This document shows, piece by piece, positions 31,524 to 40,300 of a DNA stretch of 64,000 nt. Source of the stretch: Enterococcus devriesei (GTDB lineage Bacteria; Bacillota; Bacilli; Lactobacillales; Enterococcaceae); contig NZ_JXKM01000004.1 in the NCBI RefSeq assembly GCF_001885905.1, positions 306,884-370,883 on the forward strand. The letters are read 5' to 3'. Position numbers and translations under genes: made by a program. Within the stretch, counting starts at the first letter, position 1, and every line of letters begins with the position of its first letter. The notes below the pieces were generated by a model. It was not told where the DNA came from. It made no database searches and saw only the letters and a program-made list of their open reading frames with translations.

Positions 31524-33401
31524 TTAGCCTAAGACTCGATAATTTTCTACACGTTTCGTGATGCCTTGCTTGTCCATGTATTCTAAAATCAGCATCGATG
31601 ATTTACGGCTGGAATCTGTCACATCGCGAAAATCGCCTAAAGTCATCTGTCCATGTTCACCGATATAGTCTTGGATCGCTTTGACCGCTTGAGCAAAAAC
31701 TTTCCCTAGCAAGACGTATTCATGGGTTAAGAAAACGACGCTTTCGCCATTCAGAGCTTCCAAAACTTCTTCCGCATTTTTATCTAACTCCGCCAGTTCT
31801 TCTTTTTTGACTGGCGTATAGCCACTTTTGGCTAACGTCTGTTCAATTTTTTCTTTGGCAGCTTGCTGGTATTTATTAAAGGAAACCTCAAACTCCTGCA
31901 AAGCCAATTTATCGTTGGCTTCTTTGACGGTTCCCTGCTTTAACAACCCGATCAACGCGGAGATTTCTTTTTCCGCTAAATTTTCCCGCATCCGGGAGCG
32001 GAATTCTTCTAGCGGCATGCCAAAACGCAAACGGTATTGTTTGTGATAAGCGGATAAAATTTCTGTCGCCTGCGCCGCTAATTTTTGATAACTGGCCTGT
32101 GCTAAATAACCAGCTTTCGTTTCAAGCACTCGATTTTCACTGATCATTTCAGTCAGCACTTGCTGCAACTCTTCCTGATCTGTGCCTAAATATTCCTGCA
32201 ATTCTTTCGCTTTAGTAAACGACTGTTTCTTGTTAATCAGAAAATCAGTGATCAATTCGTCCAAGCTGCCTTCTTCTTTGGCTTTCAGGCTTTCAATGAT
32301 CTCAGTTTTGAAGCGGCGATGCTTATGCGGTGCCGCATCCAAGACTTCTCCGCCGGCGATCGTCTGCATTGGCGAATACGCCCGTAAAATGAAATGATCC
32401 CGCTCTTTGACCGCTACTTGTTCTTCCAAGCGCAACTGTAAAAAGCCTTCATCTCCTGGTCCAATCCAATCTACACCGATAGGAACCGTACGAGCCATGA
32501 CTTCTCGCGTACCGACTAACAGACGAACCCGATCCCACAAACCAATTCCGCCTTCAACTTCTGGCAAGCAACTCACTTTGACATCCAGCATCCACGTTGC
32601 CTCTAATTTTTCCGAGATAGACAGAACATCCCCCCGCTGAATCTCATCGGTGGAAAGATTCGCTAAGTTTAAAGCCGTTCGTTGACCAGGCTGGGCACTT
32701 TTCACATCGGTCTCATGAACTTGGATATTTCGTACTCGTGTTTTTTTACCGCTGGGATAGACATACAGTTCATCACCGACATTGATCACACCATCCAATA
32801 ACGTCCCGGTAATTACCGTACCGAAGCCTTTAACGCTAAAGACCCGATCGACATTCAGACGAGCGGAGCCAGTCGCTGAGCGTTCTTGTGCTTCTTCCGA
32901 ATGCTCTTGGATTTTTACCAACAATTCTTTGATCCCTGTTCCGCTAACTGCATCTGTCTCGATCAGATCCGCTTCGGCTAGAGGTGTGTCCGCTAGTTGC
33001 TCGCGAATATCCTCTACCACCAGTTCCTTCAAATCAGGATCGACGGTATCCACCTTCGTCAAGACAATCAAAAAGTCGCGAATCCCCAATAAGGTCAAAA
33101 TATCAATGTGTTCTTTCGTTTGCGGCATGATGCCTTCTGCCGCATCAATGACGAGTAAAACAAGATTGATTCCCGGCAAACCGGCTACCATATTTTTGAT
33201 AAACTTCTCATGTCCTGGCACATCTACGATCCCGACTCGTTTGTCATTCGGCAGATCCAAATAAGCAAAGCCAAGATTGATCGACATGCCTCGTTTTTTT
33301 TCTTCTTTCGTCGTATCTGTCTCGATCCCCGTCAGTGCCTTGATCAAGGTGGTTTTCCCATGATCAATATGCCCCGCCGTTCCAATCACAATATTTGCCA
33401 T
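31524..33401 (-). CDS. selB: Selenocysteine-specific elongation factor
   Basis: 625 residues. The GTPase domain has G1 GTAGHIDHGKTTLI, the switch region DVPGHEKFIKNM and TKVD; domains II and III follow; the C-terminal ~270 residues are winged-helix repeats that bind the SECIS hairpin (e.g. LNGESVVFLTHEYVLLGK, then the final YMDKQGITKRVENYRVLG). It delivers Sec-tRNA to UGA codons followed by a SECIS, here prdB and prdC. The start overlaps the stop of the DUF3343 gene, showing tight coupling. Length normal. Confidence 0.95.
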   Translation of the reverse strand: MANIVIGTAGHIDHGKTTLIKALTGIETDTTKEEKKRGMSINLGFAYLDLPNDKRVGIVDVPGHEKFIKNMVAGLPGINLVLLVIDAAEGIMPQTKEHIDILTLLGIRDFLIVLTKVDTVDPDLKELVVEDIREQLADTPLAEADLIETDAVSGTGIKELLVKIQEHSEEAQERSATGSARLNVDRVFSVKGFGTVITGTLLDGVINVGDELYVYPSGKKTRVRNIQVHETDVKSAQPGQRTALNLANLSTDEIQRGDVLSISEKLEATWMLDVKVSCLPEVEGGIGLWDRVRLLVGTREVMARTVPIGVDWIGPGDEGFLQLRLEEQVAVKERDHFILRAYSPMQTIAGGEVLDAAPHKHRRFKTEIIESLKAKEEGSLDELITDFLINKKQSFTKAKELQEYLGTDQEELQQVLTEMISENRVLETKAGYLAQASYQKLAAQATEILSAYHKQYRLRFGMPLEEFRSRMRENLAEKEISALIGLLKQGTVKEANDKLALQEFEVSFNKYQQAAKEKIEQTLAKSGYTPVKKEELAELDKNAEEVLEALNGESVVFLTHEYVLLGKVFAQAVKAIQDYIGEHGQMTLGDFRDVTDSSRKSSMLILEYMDKQGITKRVENYRVLG

Positions 33402-33668
33402 TTATTTATCCTCTCTTAATTGGTACTCGGTTTTCAAACCCGCTTGTGTCCCATGGTAAAAGCCTTCTGACGCGATTTTCTGCTCCTGCAGCAAAGTCTG
33501 CAGCTGTGCTTCTTCGGTCAACGGATATTTTAAAGAAAAGCCGCAACTAGCATGAATCTTTTCCGGTGTGGGAATGATTCGAACCGCAAGTTGGGCTTCC
33601 TTCGCAAGTTCCTCCGCTTTCATGGCCTCCCTTGTTGAATAAAACAAGGCAATCCCAAATGTCTGCAT
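33402..33668 (-). CDS. DUF3343 putative Se/S carrier-like protein
   Basis: 88 residues, starting MQTFGIALFYSTREAMKAEE; a Cys in HASCGFSLKYPL is the conserved site of the DUF3343 family. Such proteins are usually encoded in selenium operons and are proposed carriers of selenium or sulfur between the desulfurase and SelD. It directly precedes selB (overlapping by one base). The gap to yedF (33669-33832) contains a structured repeat shared with 10.5 kb. Confidence 0.8.
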   Translation of the reverse strand: MQTFGIALFYSTREAMKAEELAKEAQLAVRIIPTPEKIHASCGFSLKYPLTEEAQLQTLLQEQKIASEGFYHGTQAGLKTEYQLREDK

Positions 33669-33684
33669 AAAAACTGCTCCTTTT

Positions 33685-33815
33685 TCGTACTAATGGATTC
33701 ATTTTTCAAGAAAAATGAGTTCGATTGTCATAGCGCATACCATTCCTCTAATCACGCTAAAGCGTGAAGAGGAACTGGCAAACTGGCATCCTTTTTTGTA
33801 CTAATATTCATTTAT
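33685..33815 (-). repeat. Structured intergenic repeat, copy of 10.5-kb element
   Basis: On the minus strand: module AATGAATATTAGTACAAA, AAAGGATGCCAGTT; then GAATGGTATGCGCTATGACA; then a perfect hairpin, TCATTTTTC-tt-GAAAAATGA, and a second partial module AATCCATTAGTACGAAAA. About 75% of 70 positions match the 10640-10710 copy by eye. It sits between yedF and the DUF3343 gene in the direction of transcription, so it is in the operon mRNA. Confidence 0.7.
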
Positions 33816-33832
33816 CCTTTTAGGACATATTT

Positions 33833-34423
33833 TTACGGCTTCACGATCTTCGGTGCTTGGCGCATCATTTCCACGATCCGGTACATATTGGTTACTTCAC
33901 CGACTGCGGCAGTCAATTCATAAAAGTTCAAGCAAGCGCCGCAAGCATAGATTTCCACGCCTTGTTCGGCTAGACCCTGCAAGTCCTCCAAAGAATCCGC
34001 ATCTGCTGCTACCGATTGCACCCCGCCATTATAAAAAATCACCTTTTGTGGCAATACATCTTGTTCCGTCAATGAATAAATGAAGCCCTTCAAAAGATTT
34101 TTCCCTAATTCATCCGAGCCGCGACCCATCACATTAGTATCCACCACCACGATATAATCATCGACTGTCGCAACAGGTTCAGCGACTTGCGGTGCCGTCT
34201 CAGTCAAATCCGCATTTCCTTTAGAAATCACCACCGTATAATGTCCCGGCCGATCTTGATCCATTTGATAAATATAGCCTAGTTGCTCCGCCATTTTTTT
34301 TAAATTTTGCGTCGCAATCTCGTTATCCACGATCGTCTCAACCACTTCATGTTCCCGTAATGCCTTTTTCGTTTCAATTACTGGTAAGGGACAAGCCTTG
34401 CCTAACGCATCAATTTTAAACAT
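33833..34423 (-). CDS. yedF: Sulfurtransferase-like selenium metabolism protein
   Basis: 196 residues. Residues 1-75 are a TusA-like domain with the thiol-carrying Cys in KACPLPVIETKKAL; residues ~90-196 are a DsrE-like domain with Cys in EIYACGACLNFYEL. YedF is a marker of selenium-using bacteria and is thought to take part in selenium trafficking to SelD. It lies 14 bases from selD. The two-domain length is normal. Confidence 0.9.
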   Translation of the reverse strand: MFKIDALGKACPLPVIETKKALREHEVVETIVDNEIATQNLKKMAEQLGYIYQMDQDRPGHYTVVISKGNADLTETAPQVAEPVATVDDYIVVVDTNVMGRGSDELGKNLLKGFIYSLTEQDVLPQKVIFYNGGVQSVAADADSLEDLQGLAEQGVEIYACGACLNFYELTAAVGEVTNMYRIVEMMRQAPKIVKP

Positions 34424-34437
34424 CTCTCTCCGCCTCT

Positions 34438-35460
34438 CTAATGCACAATTATTTCTTTCTCTTGTTTTTCAACAACTGTTCCAAAATCTTGCGCGGGAAT
34501 GTCCGCTGCTTGCAGCTCTGCTACTAAGGCCGCAACCTTTTCTGCCGGCACGCTAACCAAAAGACCGCCCGAAGTTTGCGGGTCAAACAATAATTCCTCA
34601 ATCCCAAAGTCTTCGATTTGAAAATCCATTTTAGCTTCCATATAATTACGATTCCGCTGACCGCCAGCAGTTAAAATAAATTCCTTCGCTCCTTGATAGG
34701 CCTCTTCAAAATACGGTAGATTCTGAGAATCAAGCTCTGCGCTAAACTGTTCATTCAACATCTCATGCAAATGTCCGGCTAAACCGAAGCCGGTTACGTC
34801 AGTACAGCTAGTAATAGGATATTTACGAATAATTGCCATCGCATATTTGTTTAACGTTTCCATACTCGTGGTGGCTTTCACAAAAGCTTCTTCACTGATT
34901 TCCTCCGCGCTGTAGCCCACCGTAATGATGCTGACACCTAGAGGTTTGGTCAAAATCAAATGATCCCCTAGCTGACAGGTGTTGTTTTGATAAATGTTAT
35001 TCGGATCGATCGTCCCGGTCACCGACAAGCCGTATTTTACCGACTGGTCATGGATCGAGTGTCCCCCCGCCAAAATCGCGCCGGCTTCTTGTACTTTTTC
35101 CGCACCGCCACGTAAAATTTCTTTTAAGATCGTTAAATCTTTTTCTTCCGGGAAAGCGACGATATTCAAGGCTGATAACACTTCGCCCCCCATCGCGTAA
35201 ACATCGCTCAGCGCATTCGCTGCTGCGATCTTGCCAAACAGATACGGGTCTGTCACCATCGTCGGGAAAAAATCCAAGGTTTGGATAATTGCTAGGTCTT
35301 CCCGCAGTTTAATAACAGCCGCGTCATCGGTTGAATCAAATCCCACTAATAAATCCTCATGGGCCGCCTTAGGCAGATCCGCTAATAATTCACCCAGATT
35401 GCCCGGTCCGATCTTCGCGTTGCAACCGCCGCAGACAATTAATTGTTGAACTGACTCCAT
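34438..35460 (-). CDS. selD: Selenide, water dikinase (selenophosphate synthetase)
   Basis: 340 residues from ATG 35460 (MESVQQLIVCGG); a start 12 bases earlier is possible. The N-terminal motif CGGCNAKIGPGNL carries the catalytic Cys (a Cys form, not Sec) and the glycine-rich loop; FDSTDDAAV holds the metal-binding Asp; GFGLAGHLHEM and LFDPQTSGGLL are typical of SelD/PurM-fold enzymes. It makes selenophosphate from selenide and ATP for SelA. It starts the selenium operon; the promoter should lie within 35461-35670. Confidence 0.95.
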   Translation of the reverse strand: MESVQQLIVCGGCNAKIGPGNLGELLADLPKAAHEDLLVGFDSTDDAAVIKLREDLAIIQTLDFFPTMVTDPYLFGKIAAANALSDVYAMGGEVLSALNIVAFPEEKDLTILKEILRGGAEKVQEAGAILAGGHSIHDQSVKYGLSVTGTIDPNNIYQNNTCQLGDHLILTKPLGVSIITVGYSAEEISEEAFVKATTSMETLNKYAMAIIRKYPITSCTDVTGFGLAGHLHEMLNEQFSAELDSQNLPYFEEAYQGAKEFILTAGGQRNRNYMEAKMDFQIEDFGIEELLFDPQTSGGLLVSVPAEKVAALVAELQAADIPAQDFGTVVEKQEKEIIVH

Positions 35461-35676
35461 GCATTCCACCATCCTTCACGTGTTCTATTATAGCAGTTTG
35501 ATTGTTATTTCTCTATGTATATTTAGTCATCTACTAGTGACTTGGAAGCGTTCTAACTCATTGAGAAACTTAACTTTCTTCATCACTTTGATCATCCTAG
35601 CACAAAGTATCTAAAATAATTTTAAATCACTTAAATTTTCATGATTTTCTTAACAACGAATTGATTTAAACACAAA

Positions 35677-35712
35677 AAAACTACCTGCTCAAATCGAGCA
35701 AGTAGTTTCCAA
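35677..35712 (-). terminator. Terminator of proline reductase operon end
   Basis: ACTACCTGCTC and GAGCAAGTAGT form an 11-bp stem (one mismatch) just beyond the TauE-type gene. It separates the prd and sel transcripts. Confidence 0.8.
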
Positions 35713-35720
35713 CTTATTTT

Positions 35721-36602
35721 CTAATCCACTGCAGCTGCTGGTTTGCGGCTCTTTAGGATATAAGTCACACCTGTGTAAACAATTACACAAATAATGATCC
35801 ATGTTAGAATATCCAAATTCAACCCTGTTACAAATTTCGCAGCAATGATTACCCCGATAATCCCTCCGATGGTAATCGCCAAGCTAACTTTACGAGCATA
35901 ATCGCCTTCTTTGACAAAGTTTAAACTGGCAACTGGCATCAAGCCGGCACAAGAACCCATCATTACCGGGAAGGCTACTAACGGACTCAGTCCTAGCATA
36001 TAAACCATTGCCATACACGGCGCGTATAAACCTACACCAATCGTCATCAAAGCACCTAAAATGAAGTTAACTACCACTCCAATAACTAATTTTATTCCCG
36101 TCAAAGCGGTTGCGGTATTTCCTTCACCTAGCATATTCAACATACCAGTTTGTCGAAGTCCCATTAAGACAGCTGTAATGATCAAAGCCCAGCCCATCCA
36201 GAATTGAACTTTTTTCTCAGGCAGTTTTGTAACAAATTTTGATCCGATAAATGATCCGACGGTTGCCGCAATGATTAGGGCAAATAGTGTAACTGGTGAA
36301 ACTTTTACTACTGTTGTAAAGATAAATGCTTCTACCAATACTGGAATTGCGTGGGCAACATTCAATGTCCCTGGCAATAGACGGTCATGGCCCAACTGTT
36401 TGGTAAAGTCTAACAACATCGCTGTTGGTGCAAAACTTCCGATTCCTAAGGTATCTAAAAAGTCGGTTACAAAACCAATTGCCCCAGAAACAAACCAGTT
36501 TCCATGGCCCAAATTATTTTTATTTTTCAGTAAGTCTTTCCCCATAACGACTGTTTGCAGCAAGATTAATACTACATAAATCGCTAATAATACTGTTACC
36601 AT
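35721..36602 (-). CDS. TauE/SafE family membrane exporter
   Basis: 293 residues with about eight membrane segments and the paired TauE/SafE layout: GFVTDFLDTLGIGSFAP in the first half and GLYAPCMAMVYMLGLSPLVAFPVMMGS in the second. Family members move organosulfonates, sulfite or related anions. It is the last gene of the prd transcript (18 bases after prdF; terminator follows). Candidates for the substrate are a proline-reductase product, or a sulfur/selenium anion; the sequence alone cannot decide. Confidence 0.75.
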   Translation of the reverse strand: MVTVLLAIYVVLILLQTVVMGKDLLKNKNNLGHGNWFVSGAIGFVTDFLDTLGIGSFAPTAMLLDFTKQLGHDRLLPGTLNVAHAIPVLVEAFIFTTVVKVSPVTLFALIIAATVGSFIGSKFVTKLPEKKVQFWMGWALIITAVLMGLRQTGMLNMLGEGNTATALTGIKLVIGVVVNFILGALMTIGVGLYAPCMAMVYMLGLSPLVAFPVMMGSCAGLMPVASLNFVKEGDYARKVSLAITIGGIIGVIIAAKFVTGLNLDILTWIIICVIVYTGVTYILKSRKPAAAVD

Positions 36603-36620
36603 ATTACCCCTCCTTCATTT

Positions 36621-37637
36621 CTACCCTAATAGGAATCCTTCTTTCAATGAATCTTTCGGATCAACTAAGAATGAGTTGTATCCAGTGACATAAGCTGAGC
36701 CAGATACTCGCGGAATAATTGCTTTATAGCCGCCTACTTCAGCTTCTTCAACAATTTCACCTTTGAATTTAGTACATAAAATACTTTCATAAACAAAGGT
36801 ATCGCCAACCTTCATTTCACCCTTGCCATACAATGTTGCAAGTTTGGCGCTGGTACCTGTTCCACATGGTGAACGATCGACTTGGCCATCACCAAAGACA
36901 ACCACGTTTTGATAGGTCGCATCTGGACTTGTCGCTGGTCCATAGAATTCAACCAAGTCTACTTCTTTGATGTGTTCCAACGTTGGATGTTGGATTTCGA
37001 TTTGTTCATTAACCGCGTCACGAATAATCATACCGATTTCATTAAATTTAGACGCGTTTTCTGGTTTGATCTCTAAATTGATTGACGCAGCTGGCAAGAT
37101 TGCGAAGAAGCTGCCGCCAAAGGAAATGTCCATTGTTAACTCACCGATTTCAGGAACATTCACGGTGACATTTTCTTTATAAAGGAATGATTCCACGTTT
37201 TCAAATGACACTGACTCTGCTGAGTAGTCTTCATCTAAATGAACTGTTCCGCGAACGATTCCTGCTGGTGTATCTTGGACAACTTTGACTTCCCGTTCGC
37301 CTTCTTTTACTTCGACCCAGCCTTGTTCAACTGCTGAAGTCATTGCCGCAATCGTATTGTGGCCACACATATTCAAGTAGCCACCTGAATCCATGAAGAT
37401 GATCCCGTAATCCGCTTCTTCGTGAACAGGTTCGGTAATAAATGCACCGAACATATCACGATGTCCGCGAGGTTCAAGCATCAACATTCTGCGGATATCA
37501 TCTGCTTCTGTTTCTAAATACGCGCGTTTGTCTGCCATTGTTTCACCAGGGAATTTGGGAATACCACCGATGATTAAACGTGCAGCTTCACCCGCTGTAT
37601 GGGTATCGATTGCTGAGATCATTTTTGATACTTTCAT
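36621..37637 (-). CDS. prdF: Proline racemase
   Basis: 338 residues from ATG 37637, behind GAGGAGG; upstream in-frame codons lack a ribosome site. The two catalytic Cys of the proline racemase fold are in LNMCGHNTIAA and DRSPCGTGTSAK, so it is a racemase and not a hydroxyproline epimerase with a replaced Cys. It converts L-proline to D-proline, the substrate of PrdA/PrdB. It follows prdE after a 179-base gap with a hairpin (37663-37720). Confidence 0.92.
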   Translation of the reverse strand: MKVSKMISAIDTHTAGEAARLIIGGIPKFPGETMADKRAYLETEADDIRRMLMLEPRGHRDMFGAFITEPVHEEADYGIIFMDSGGYLNMCGHNTIAAMTSAVEQGWVEVKEGEREVKVVQDTPAGIVRGTVHLDEDYSAESVSFENVESFLYKENVTVNVPEIGELTMDISFGGSFFAILPAASINLEIKPENASKFNEIGMIIRDAVNEQIEIQHPTLEHIKEVDLVEFYGPATSPDATYQNVVVFGDGQVDRSPCGTGTSAKLATLYGKGEMKVGDTFVYESILCTKFKGEIVEEAEVGGYKAIIPRVSGSAYVTGYNSFLVDPKDSLKEGFLLG

Positions 37638-37662
37638 GATGTTCCTCCTCGTATTCATCATA

Positions 37663-37720
37663 AAGTATTTATTTTTCCATATTCGGGAAAAATAAATCTG
37701 ATTTTCGAGTCGCATATCAT
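37663..37720 (-). repeat. Hairpin element upstream of prdF
   Basis: On the minus strand ATTTATTTTTCC and GGAAAAATAAAT form a perfect 12-bp stem with a 7-base loop, preceded by GATGATATGCGACTCG. The order (TATGCG motif, then T-rich/A-rich hairpin) matches the elements at 10.5 and 33.7 kb, with different stem bases. The relation is structural rather than strictly by sequence. Confidence 0.5.
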
Positions 37721-37816
37721 CAAGCAAAAGTCGCAACCCCAAGTAGGAGCTAACTCTAACTTTAGAGCGACTCAGTTTGGTTCTTTTACATCCGTATCAA
37801 CAAAGACACTGATAGC

Positions 37817-38296
37817 TTATCTGATTTGCTGATTATCTTTTCGCATTTTTAATTTGATTGACGCAAGCGCTTTTACTGCATCCCGCTGATTGATCGTATT
37901 TTCACCAACAACCTCGGTTTCGATACCGGCTTCAGATTTATTAAAATCTAAAACGTGCTTCGTAAAGTCATTTTCCACCACAAATTTTGCTTGTGTACCA
38001 ATGAACTTAAGACCAATCACGCTAATATCTCGCCGACCGATTTCTTCCAAGGTGTTCGCAAAGTCCACGTCTGAATTGCCCCAGCCATCAGTTGAAGCAA
38101 TCACACCATTGGTGCGCATACCCTCCAGCCATGCAGCCGTTCGCTGCCCGACTAAGTATTTCATCGCATTGCTCTGCGGTGTTCCGACAACTACGACTCC
38201 TTGAAAATCAATATCAGGGTCCTTTCCTAAAAGGTCCACTAACGGATCTTGGAAATGATGCAGGGATGTTTCTTTTGTCGATGGGCCAATACCCAT
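37817..38296 (-). CDS. prdE: Proline reductase accessory protein PrdE
   Basis: 159 residues. Its start, MGIGPSTKETSLHHFQDPL, aligns with the part of PrdA directly after the pyruvoyl cleavage site (CIGPASKETSRHYWREPL); the rest follows the PrdA C-terminal subunit (VVVGTPQSNAMKYLVG, EEIGRRDISVIGLKFIGTQ). The cleavage Cys is replaced, so no pyruvoyl can form. Its gene follows prdD, the counterpart of the other half of PrdA. PrdD/E homologues are known in clostridial prd operons; their exact role is not settled. Confidence 0.85.
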   Translation of the reverse strand: MGIGPSTKETSLHHFQDPLVDLLGKDPDIDFQGVVVVGTPQSNAMKYLVGQRTAAWLEGMRTNGVIASTDGWGNSDVDFANTLEEIGRRDISVIGLKFIGTQAKFVVENDFTKHVLDFNKSEAGIETEVVGENTINQRDAVKALASIKLKMRKDNQQIR

Positions 38297-38323
38297 AACG
38301 CCACCACCTATCCCTTATTTACG

Positions 38324-39061
38324 TTAGACCATAGAACGAATTGCGCCATCACGATACTCATTGGCTGATAAAAAGACCGGCATATTATTCATGTCGATAA
38401 TTGAATTCCCGCCTTTGAAGCCGCTTGGCTCATTGGGAAAGAGCAGCATGTCGTACATTGCTCCTTGCCCAGCCACTTGTTTGACTAAAGCGACCTTCGG
38501 CTTTCCTGGGTTCGTTTTTTCTTCATAAACATGGGTCTCACAGGCAAATCTGCCTTCCAGCATTTTCATTCGTTCGCGAATTTCTTGCATAAACTCATCC
38601 ACGATTGCAAACATTTTAAGACAAAGCTCACGATTAAAAGGGGTCCCCTTTTTCGCTAAAAGATCAATCAAAATGATGTAATCCTCTGCGTTAGGCGTCC
38701 CTGCTCGATTCAATACTAAATGATCACGCAATACGCCTTCAGAAGAACCAAATTCATGCATTTGTTCTCCTTCTTCGATCGCTCCCGTCATTACAACGGA
38801 AACACCGGTAAGTGTATGCGTGATCCCAGAACCCAACGCACCCAGCACCTTCGTGGATATCGGAATGATATCCATGATGGTGTTGGTCTCAACATTATGC
38901 TGATGTGGTTGGAGCAATCGAATCGTCAGCTTCTGAATAGCGGCGTCCTCGCAATCAAAGTCTTGCTTGATTTGCAAGCGAGTGGGTTCCATTCGGAAGT
39001 CGTTACCGACTGTAACTTCTTCCATATGGAAAACTTTGATCTTTAACGTTTCGCCTCGCAT
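38324..39061 (-). CDS. prdD: Proline reductase accessory protein PrdD
   Basis: 245 residues, homologous to the PrdA region just before the cleavage site (HEFGSSEGVLRDHLVLNRAG against IGEFGSSEGELDRNIMWGRPG, VKQVAGQGAMYDMLLFPNEPSGF against VKEIMGQGAMHDNLIMPIEP). The protein ends AIRSMV exactly where PrdA has the cleavage IHALT-C, and PrdE continues from there. The start ATG 39061 lies close to a long inverted repeat (39091-39242) that separates it from prdB. It presumably forms an accessory complex with PrdE. Confidence 0.85.
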   Translation of the reverse strand: MRGETLKIKVFHMEEVTVGNDFRMEPTRLQIKQDFDCEDAAIQKLTIRLLQPHQHNVETNTIMDIIPISTKVLGALGSGITHTLTGVSVVMTGAIEEGEQMHEFGSSEGVLRDHLVLNRAGTPNAEDYIILIDLLAKKGTPFNRELCLKMFAIVDEFMQEIRERMKMLEGRFACETHVYEEKTNPGKPKVALVKQVAGQGAMYDMLLFPNEPSGFKGGNSIIDMNNMPVFLSANEYRDGAIRSMV

Positions 39062-39090
39062 GATTCACACCTGCTTTCAACGTAAACGGT

Positions 39091-39242
39091 GCTTAATAAG
39101 CAGCGTCCTCAGAAACAAGTCGAAAATTTACAAAAAATAGCAAAAACCAAGTAGGTGCGAATCAACAACGATTCGCAAGCTTGTCGTGTTTCTTGGCAAT
39201 TTTAGTAATCTTCTTGTTTCTCGACGCTAAGCACTTATTAGC
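39091..39242. repeat. Long imperfect inverted repeat between prdB and prdD
   Basis: The outer arms (39091-39119 and 39213-39242) pair over about 26 of 30 positions: GCTTAATAAG with CTTATTAGC, GCGTC with GACGC, AGAAACAAG with CTTGTTTCT. Inside lies a second hairpin, GCGAATC ... GATTCGC. It spans almost the whole 39062-39256 gap and would form a stem of about 150 nt in the prd mRNA. It could be a MITE-like insert, an mRNA processing or stabilising site, or a partial terminator. Confidence 0.6.
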
Positions 39243-39256
39243 TCGTTCTCTTGATC

Positions 39257-39982
39257 TTAGACGTGGGCAATGTATTCATAAGGTAATGGAACAATTTTCC
39301 CTGGCGTTTCGATTGATACTAGTGCTTTCAGTGTATCTTTCATGATACCTGTCTGCATTTCAATGTTATGTGGTTCACCAGCATTGGCACCCATTGGTAC
39401 ACGCGGAGCAACGGCACGTGGAGTCCCGTTTTGGCGTACAACTGGTGGTAATGCGGCGATTAAAATAGTAGGAATCCCGGCTTCCTCGATAGCTCTCTGC
39501 ACGATCACGGCAGTTCTATGACAGGTTCCTCAGCCAGCGGTTAAGACGACAGCGTCGACTTCTTCTTCTACTAATTTTTGTGCAATTTCAGGTCCAGTTA
39601 CATCGTGGAATGCGTCCTGGTCGCCACCACCGCCCATGAAGGCATAGTGAACGGGCGCAGATTCTTTAATGAAACCTTCTGCTGCTAACTCGTGTAGACG
39701 GTCAATTGGGAACATTGAGTTAATGTCGCGGTTTGCATCGGCGTTATCGTACCCGCCGTGAGAAACCATCAATTCATCTACTGTTGAAGTATCTGGTACT
39801 TCGCGGTAAGTCGTATCACCCGCTAAGTTAAACCGTTTATCTGTTTTTAAATGTACGCCGGCAGCTGTTGCTAATGCCACACGCATTTCTTTAAGTTCTT
39901 TTTTTACAGGGGTAAAGACAGATTTTGGCGTAATCGGCACAAAAATTTCTGACTGTAACCCTTCAAAGACTGTTAAGCCCAT
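39257..39982 (-). CDS. prdB: D-proline reductase selenoprotein subunit PrdB (Sec at UGA)
   Basis: The real gene spans two open frames joined across an in-frame TGA at 39530-39532: 150 codons, UGA, then 90 codons (241 residues in all). Around the UGA the text is VVLTAG-U-GTCHRTAVIVQ, the Sec site of known PrdB proteins, and UGA is followed by a SECIS-like hairpin (39497-39513). PrdB carries the catalytic selenol of D-proline reductase, which opens the ring of D-proline to 5-aminovalerate together with the pyruvoyl group of PrdA. It starts at ATG 39982, 3 bases after the small gene upstream. Automatic calls will truncate it. Confidence 0.95.
39497..39513 (-). promoter_or_regulatory. SECIS-like hairpin of prdB
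   Basis: On the minus strand CTGCCG-TGAT-CGtGCAG forms a 6-bp stem with one bulged T; the loop begins 22 nt after the UGA and has G in its second position. This matches the bacterial SECIS rules (loop 16-37 nt from UGA, G in the first two loop bases). Confidence 0.6.
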
Positions 39983-39985
39983 GTG

Positions 39986-40291
39986 TTAATTCTCCTCTCT
40001 TGCTTCTTCACGTTTTTTTCTGGCCTCGGCCCGACGACGTTCATGCTCATAAATAGCCGTTTTATAATGCTCATCCGGCTCTTCTGCCAAGACTTCTGGA
40101 TAGGTCATTAAAAACCCAACTTCTTGACCGATTTCTAAATCATACTCAGAAATGATCATTCGACGAGGAATTTTAAGCTGGCCTAAACGACCCTTTAGAT
40201 CGATCGTCACGCTGGCATCATGAAGTTCAACAATGATCCCTTCAAACATTTGTTCCGTCGAAATATATTTGAGTTTGTTCATTCCATCCAT
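39986..40291 (-). CDS. CBO2463/CBO2479-like small protein of prd operon
   Basis: 101 residues, start ATG 40291 behind AAGGTG. The first ~70 residues are a small strand-rich domain (FEGIIVELHDASVTIDLKGRLGQLKIPRRMIIS, split here for length) resembling a KOW/S1-like barrel; the C-terminus is highly charged helix (EHERRRAEARKKREEARE). In clostridial prd operons a small protein of this type also lies between prdA and prdB. The role is unknown; an assembly or maturation factor is plausible. It is packed between prdA (9 bases) and prdB (3 bases). Confidence 0.75.
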   Translation of the reverse strand: MDGMNKLKYISTEQMFEGIIVELHDASVTIDLKGRLGQLKIPRRMIISEYDLEIGQEVGFLMTYPEVLAEEPDEHYKTAIYEHERRRAEARKKREEAREEN

Positions 40292-40300
40292 TACTTCACC

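Noticed and set aside
32782..33264. 160-codon plus-strand frame opposite selB
   Set aside because: Shadow of selB: Ser/Thr-rich antisense composition and no ribosome site.
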